Positions 4,743 through 7,130 of a stretch of DNA of 7,130 nt are shown here, in pieces. How positions within the stretch are numbered: the first letter of the stretch is position 1; each line of letters opens with the position of its first letter. Origin of the DNA: Reyranella sp. (lineage in GTDB: Bacteria; Pseudomonadota; Alphaproteobacteria; Reyranellales; Reyranellaceae); contig JAUXST010000128.1 of the NCBI GenBank assembly GCA_030679805.1, forward strand, positions 1 to 7,130, written 5' to 3'. A model generated the notes under the pieces. The model had not been told where the DNA came from. It ran no database searches and saw only the letters and a list, made by a program, of their open reading frames with translations. The position numbers were made by a program, and so were the translations under genes.

Positions 4743-6350
4743 ATGACAATCCTCATCTCCGAAGTCGATACCCGTTCCGACGCCTTCAAGCGCAACGCCG
4801 AGGCGATGCGTGGCCAGGTCGAGGACCTCCGCCGCCGCACCGAGCAAGTCCGCCTCGGCGGCGGCGAGGAGTCCCGCAAGCGCCACGTCTCGCGCGGCAA
4901 GCTGTTGCCACGCGAACGGGTGCGGGCGCTGCTCGATCCCGGCTCGCCGTTCCTCGAACTGTCGCCGCTGGCTGCGATGGACATGTACGACAACGAGGCG
5001 CCGGGCTCGGGCGTGATCACCGGCATCGGCCGCGTGAGCGGCGTCGAATGCGTGATCGTCTGCAACGACGCCACGGTGAAGGGCGGCACCTTCTATCCGA
5101 TGACGGTGAAGAAGCACCTCCGCGCCCAGGAAGTGGCTGTCGAGAACCGGCTTCCCTGCATCTACATGGTCGATTCGGGCGGCGCCAACCTGCCGCAATG
5201 GCCCGAGGTGTTTCCCGACAAGAACCACTTCGGCCGCATTTTCTACAATCAGGCCAACATGTCGGCGCAGGGCATCCCGCAGATTGCCGTCGTCATGGGC
5301 TCCTGCACGGCAGGCGGCGCCTACGTGCCGGCGATGAGCGACGAGACGGTCATCGTGCGCAAGCAGGGCACGATCTTCCTCGCCGGCCCGCCGCTGGTGA
5401 AGGCCGCGATCGGCGAGATCGTGAGCGCCGAGGATCTGGGCGGTGCCGACATCCATGCCCGGACCTCGGGTGTCGCCGACCACTATGCGCAGAACGATAG
5501 CCACGCGATCGGCCTCACGCGGCGCATCGTGGCCAACCTCAACTGGAAGAAATCACCGTCGGTGTCGTTGCTGGCGCCGCGCGAACCCAAGTATGCCGCC
5601 GACGAACTCTACGGCGTCGTGCCGATGGACACGCGCACGCCCTACGACATCCGCGAGATCATCGCCCGTCTGGTCGACGGTAGCGAACTCGACGAGTTCA
5701 AGCATCTCTACGGCACGACCATCGTGACGGGTTTTGCCCGCATCTGGGGTTATCCCATCGGCATCGTCGGCAACAACGGCATCCTGTTCAACGAATCGGC
5801 GCTCAAGGCCGCGCACTTTATCGAGCTGTGCGGTCAGCGCGGCATTCCTCTGCTGTTCCTGCAGAATATCACGGGCTTCATGGTCGGCCGCAAATACGAG
5901 GCCGGCGGCATCGCCCGCGACGGCGCCAAGATGGTGACGGCGGTGTCGACGGTGAATGTGCCGAAATTCACGGTGATCGTCGGCGGCAGCTACGGTGCCG
6001 GCAACTACGGCATGTGCGGTCGCGCCTACAGCCCGCGCTTCCTCTGGATGTGGCCCTCGGCCCGCATCTCGGTGATGGGCGGCGAGCAGGCGGCGAGCGT
6101 GCTGGCGACCGTGCGGCGTGACAACATCGAGGCCAAGGGCGGCACGTGGTCGAAGGAGGACGAGGAAGCCTTCAAGCAGCCGGTCCGGGAGGCCTACGAG
6201 CGCGAAGGCCATCCTTACTACGCCACGGCGCGGCTGTGGGACGACGGCATCCTCGATCCTGTCGACACGCGCATGGCACTGGGCCTCGCCCTCTCGGCAT
6301 CGATGAACCAGCCGATCGGCCCGACCAAGTTCGGCGTCTTCCGGATGTGA
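4743..6350 (+). CDS. Acyl-CoA carboxylase beta subunit (MCC/GCC type carboxyltransferase)
   Basis: Carboxyltransferase subunit of a biotin-dependent acyl-CoA carboxylase, of the methylcrotonyl-CoA carboxylase (LiuB/MccB) and geranyl-CoA carboxylase (AtuC) kind. It moves CO2 from carboxybiotin on the alpha subunit to the gamma carbon of a 3-methyl-enoyl-CoA. It has 535 residues, the usual family length, when started at ATG 4743. The frame is open upstream to 4611, but that extension overlaps the TRAP gene and is Arg-rich. N-lobe: NDATVKGGTFYPMTVKKH (108-125), VDSGGANLP (143-151) and the oxyanion segment GSCTAGGAYVPAMSDE (186-201). C-lobe: ITGFMVGRKYEAGG (376-389), GGSYGAGNYGMCGRAY (414-429) and the MGGEQAA segment (445-451). 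VKGG-T-YYP-like and VFPDKNHFGR motifs fit MCC/GCC better than propionyl-CoA carboxylase. I cannot separate MCC from GCC by eye. The biotin carboxylase/BCCP alpha subunit is not in the window. The next gene begins seven bases after the stop. Confidence 0.93.
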   Translation: MTILISEVDTRSDAFKRNAEAMRGQVEDLRRRTEQVRLGGGEESRKRHVSRGKLLPRERVRALLDPGSPFLELSPLAAMDMYDNEAPGSGVITGIGRVSGVECVIVCNDATVKGGTFYPMTVKKHLRAQEVAVENRLPCIYMVDSGGANLPQWPEVFPDKNHFGRIFYNQANMSAQGIPQIAVVMGSCTAGGAYVPAMSDETVIVRKQGTIFLAGPPLVKAAIGEIVSAEDLGGADIHARTSGVADHYAQNDSHAIGLTRRIVANLNWKKSPSVSLLAPREPKYAADELYGVVPMDTRTPYDIREIIARLVDGSELDEFKHLYGTTIVTGFARIWGYPIGIVGNNGILFNESALKAAHFIELCGQRGIPLLFLQNITGFMVGRKYEAGGIARDGAKMVTAVSTVNVPKFTVIVGGSYGAGNYGMCGRAYSPRFLWMWPSARISVMGGEQAASVLATVRRDNIEAKGGTWSKEDEEAFKQPVREAYEREGHPYYATARLWDDGILDPVDTRMALGLALSASMNQPIGPTKFGVFRM

Positions 6351-6357
6351 TCGGAGA

Positions 6358-7130
6358 ATGACTTCTTCCGTCATGACGAGGGTCGAGGCAGGCGTGGCAA
6401 CTCTCACCCTGAACCGGGCGAAGGAGATGAACTCCTTCGATGCCGACACCGCGCGTGCGATCGTCGAGGCGGTGGAGGGCTTCGTCGCCGATGCGGCCGT
6501 CCGGGTGCTGGTGGTGGCGGGCGAGGGGCGGGCCTTCTCGGCTGGCGGCGATTTCAACTGGGTGCTGACCTGGCCCAATCTCGACGCCATCACGCGTCGC
6601 GTCGGCGCCGATGCCATGATGGGCGCGGTCCAGGCGATCTACGATTTCCCCAAGCCCTCCATCGCCCGCGTCCATGGCGCCACGGTAGGCGGCGGTGTCG
6701 GCCTGATGCTGGCCTGCGATTTCGCCATCGCCGCGTCCAAAGCCCGGTTTGGCCTCACGTCCGCACGCAACGGCCTGCTCGCGGGCATCGCCATCCCGGT
6801 CCTGATCGAGGCGGTGGGACCGCGCGTCGCCCGCCAGCTCCTGATGCATGGCGGCGTGTTCGATTCGGCGACGGCCCTGCGCATTGGCCTGGTCGATCAG
6901 GTGGTCGAGGCGGACGCGCTCGACGCTACGGTGGCGACGCTCGCCAACGAACTCATGCTCGGCGCGCCGTCGGTGCAGACGCTGGTCAAGAAGCTGATCA
7001 CCGAGATGGATTCTCTGCCGCACGACACCCGTGCGGCCGATGTACTGGGCGAGCACGTCGCCAATCAATGCGTCACGGAAGAGGCGCTGGAAGGCATGAG
7101 CGCCTTCCTGGAAAAGCGCCGGCCGAGGTG
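6358..7130 (+). CDS. Enoyl-CoA hydratase/isomerase family protein, partial at right edge
   Basis: A crotonase-fold protein, open from ATG 6358 to the window end (257 complete codons). The sequence ends AFLEKRRPR plus TG; family members often end FLEKR-x-P-x-W, so the true C-terminus is probably one or a few codons away. The N-terminal strand GVATLTLNR is at 12-20. Oxyanion-hole elements are FSAGGDF (60-66) and HGATVGGGVGLMLACDFAIA (106-125). Aligned without gaps to rat mitochondrial enoyl-CoA hydratase, the catalytic Glu144 falls on Gly115 and Glu164 on Ser135. LiuC-type hydratases, from memory, often lack the first Glu but keep the second. Losing both argues against simple water addition, and isomerase, lyase or thioesterase chemistry is possible. 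The start is uncertain: GGAG (6353-6356) is too close to ATG 6358 and rather far from ATG 6373 (Met6). The seven-base gap after the carboxyltransferase gene supports co-transcription. Confidence 0.88.
   Translation, partial: MTSSVMTRVEAGVATLTLNRAKEMNSFDADTARAIVEAVEGFVADAAVRVLVVAGEGRAFSAGGDFNWVLTWPNLDAITRRVGADAMMGAVQAIYDFPKPSIARVHGATVGGGVGLMLACDFAIAASKARFGLTSARNGLLAGIAIPVLIEAVGPRVARQLLMHGGVFDSATALRIGLVDQVVEADALDATVATLANELMLGAPSVQTLVKKLITEMDSLPHDTRAADVLGEHVANQCVTEEALEGMSAFLEKRRPR

Noticed and set aside
3515..5089. Long minus-strand ORF (524 codons) across the TRAP and carboxyltransferase genes
   Set aside because: It lies opposite two genes with clear family motifs, and its product is low-complexity and His/Arg/Ala-rich. 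It is a typical shadow of GC-rich coding DNA.
5553..6617. Minus-strand ORF over the carboxyltransferase/crotonase junction
   Set aside because: It overlaps two motif-confirmed + strand genes and has shadow-like composition.

Overview
The window looks like chromosome from a high-GC alphaproteobacterium. This is inferred from the GC-rich coding, the TakP-like TRAP solute-binding protein and the acyl-CoA catabolic gene set; no rRNA, tRNA or other taxonomic marker is present. All convincing genes lie on the + strand. No CRISPR array, transposase, integrase or tRNA was seen.

Region 1 (11-841) is one intact gene of unknown function. It is clearly more AT-rich than the rest: the 60-base lines starting at 301 and 481 are each 28/60 GC, while genes to the right are commonly 65% or more. 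It may have been acquired by transfer. Region 2 (842-1659) is an 818-base stretch without a convincing large gene. It holds a sigma70-like promoter, a small candidate secreted-peptide ORF (1048-1206), several GC-rich hairpins, and a cluster of TGTCACA-type motifs around a TTGACA box. That cluster is the best candidate control region for the operon that follows.

Region 3 (1660-7130) is a co-directional cluster: a short-chain dehydrogenase of the C-factor/sniffer type, a short-chain-type acyl-CoA dehydrogenase, a TRAP-type periplasmic solute-binding protein, the carboxyltransferase (beta) subunit of a methylcrotonyl/geranyl-CoA-type carboxylase, and an enoyl-CoA hydratase/isomerase-family protein cut by the right edge. 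Gaps are 4, about 111, 55 and 7 bases.

Together the enzymes suggest that a branched or methyl-substituted acyl-CoA is oxidised, carboxylated on biotin and processed by a crotonase-fold enzyme. The gene set resembles both leucine/isovalerate (liu) and acyclic terpene (atu) clusters. It matches neither exactly: the acyl-CoA dehydrogenase is not built like isovaleryl-CoA dehydrogenase, the crotonase-fold enzyme lacks both canonical catalytic glutamates, and a TRAP binding protein without visible membrane partners sits in the middle. The biotin-carrying alpha subunit is not in the window and may lie just to the right. The substrate therefore remains open.
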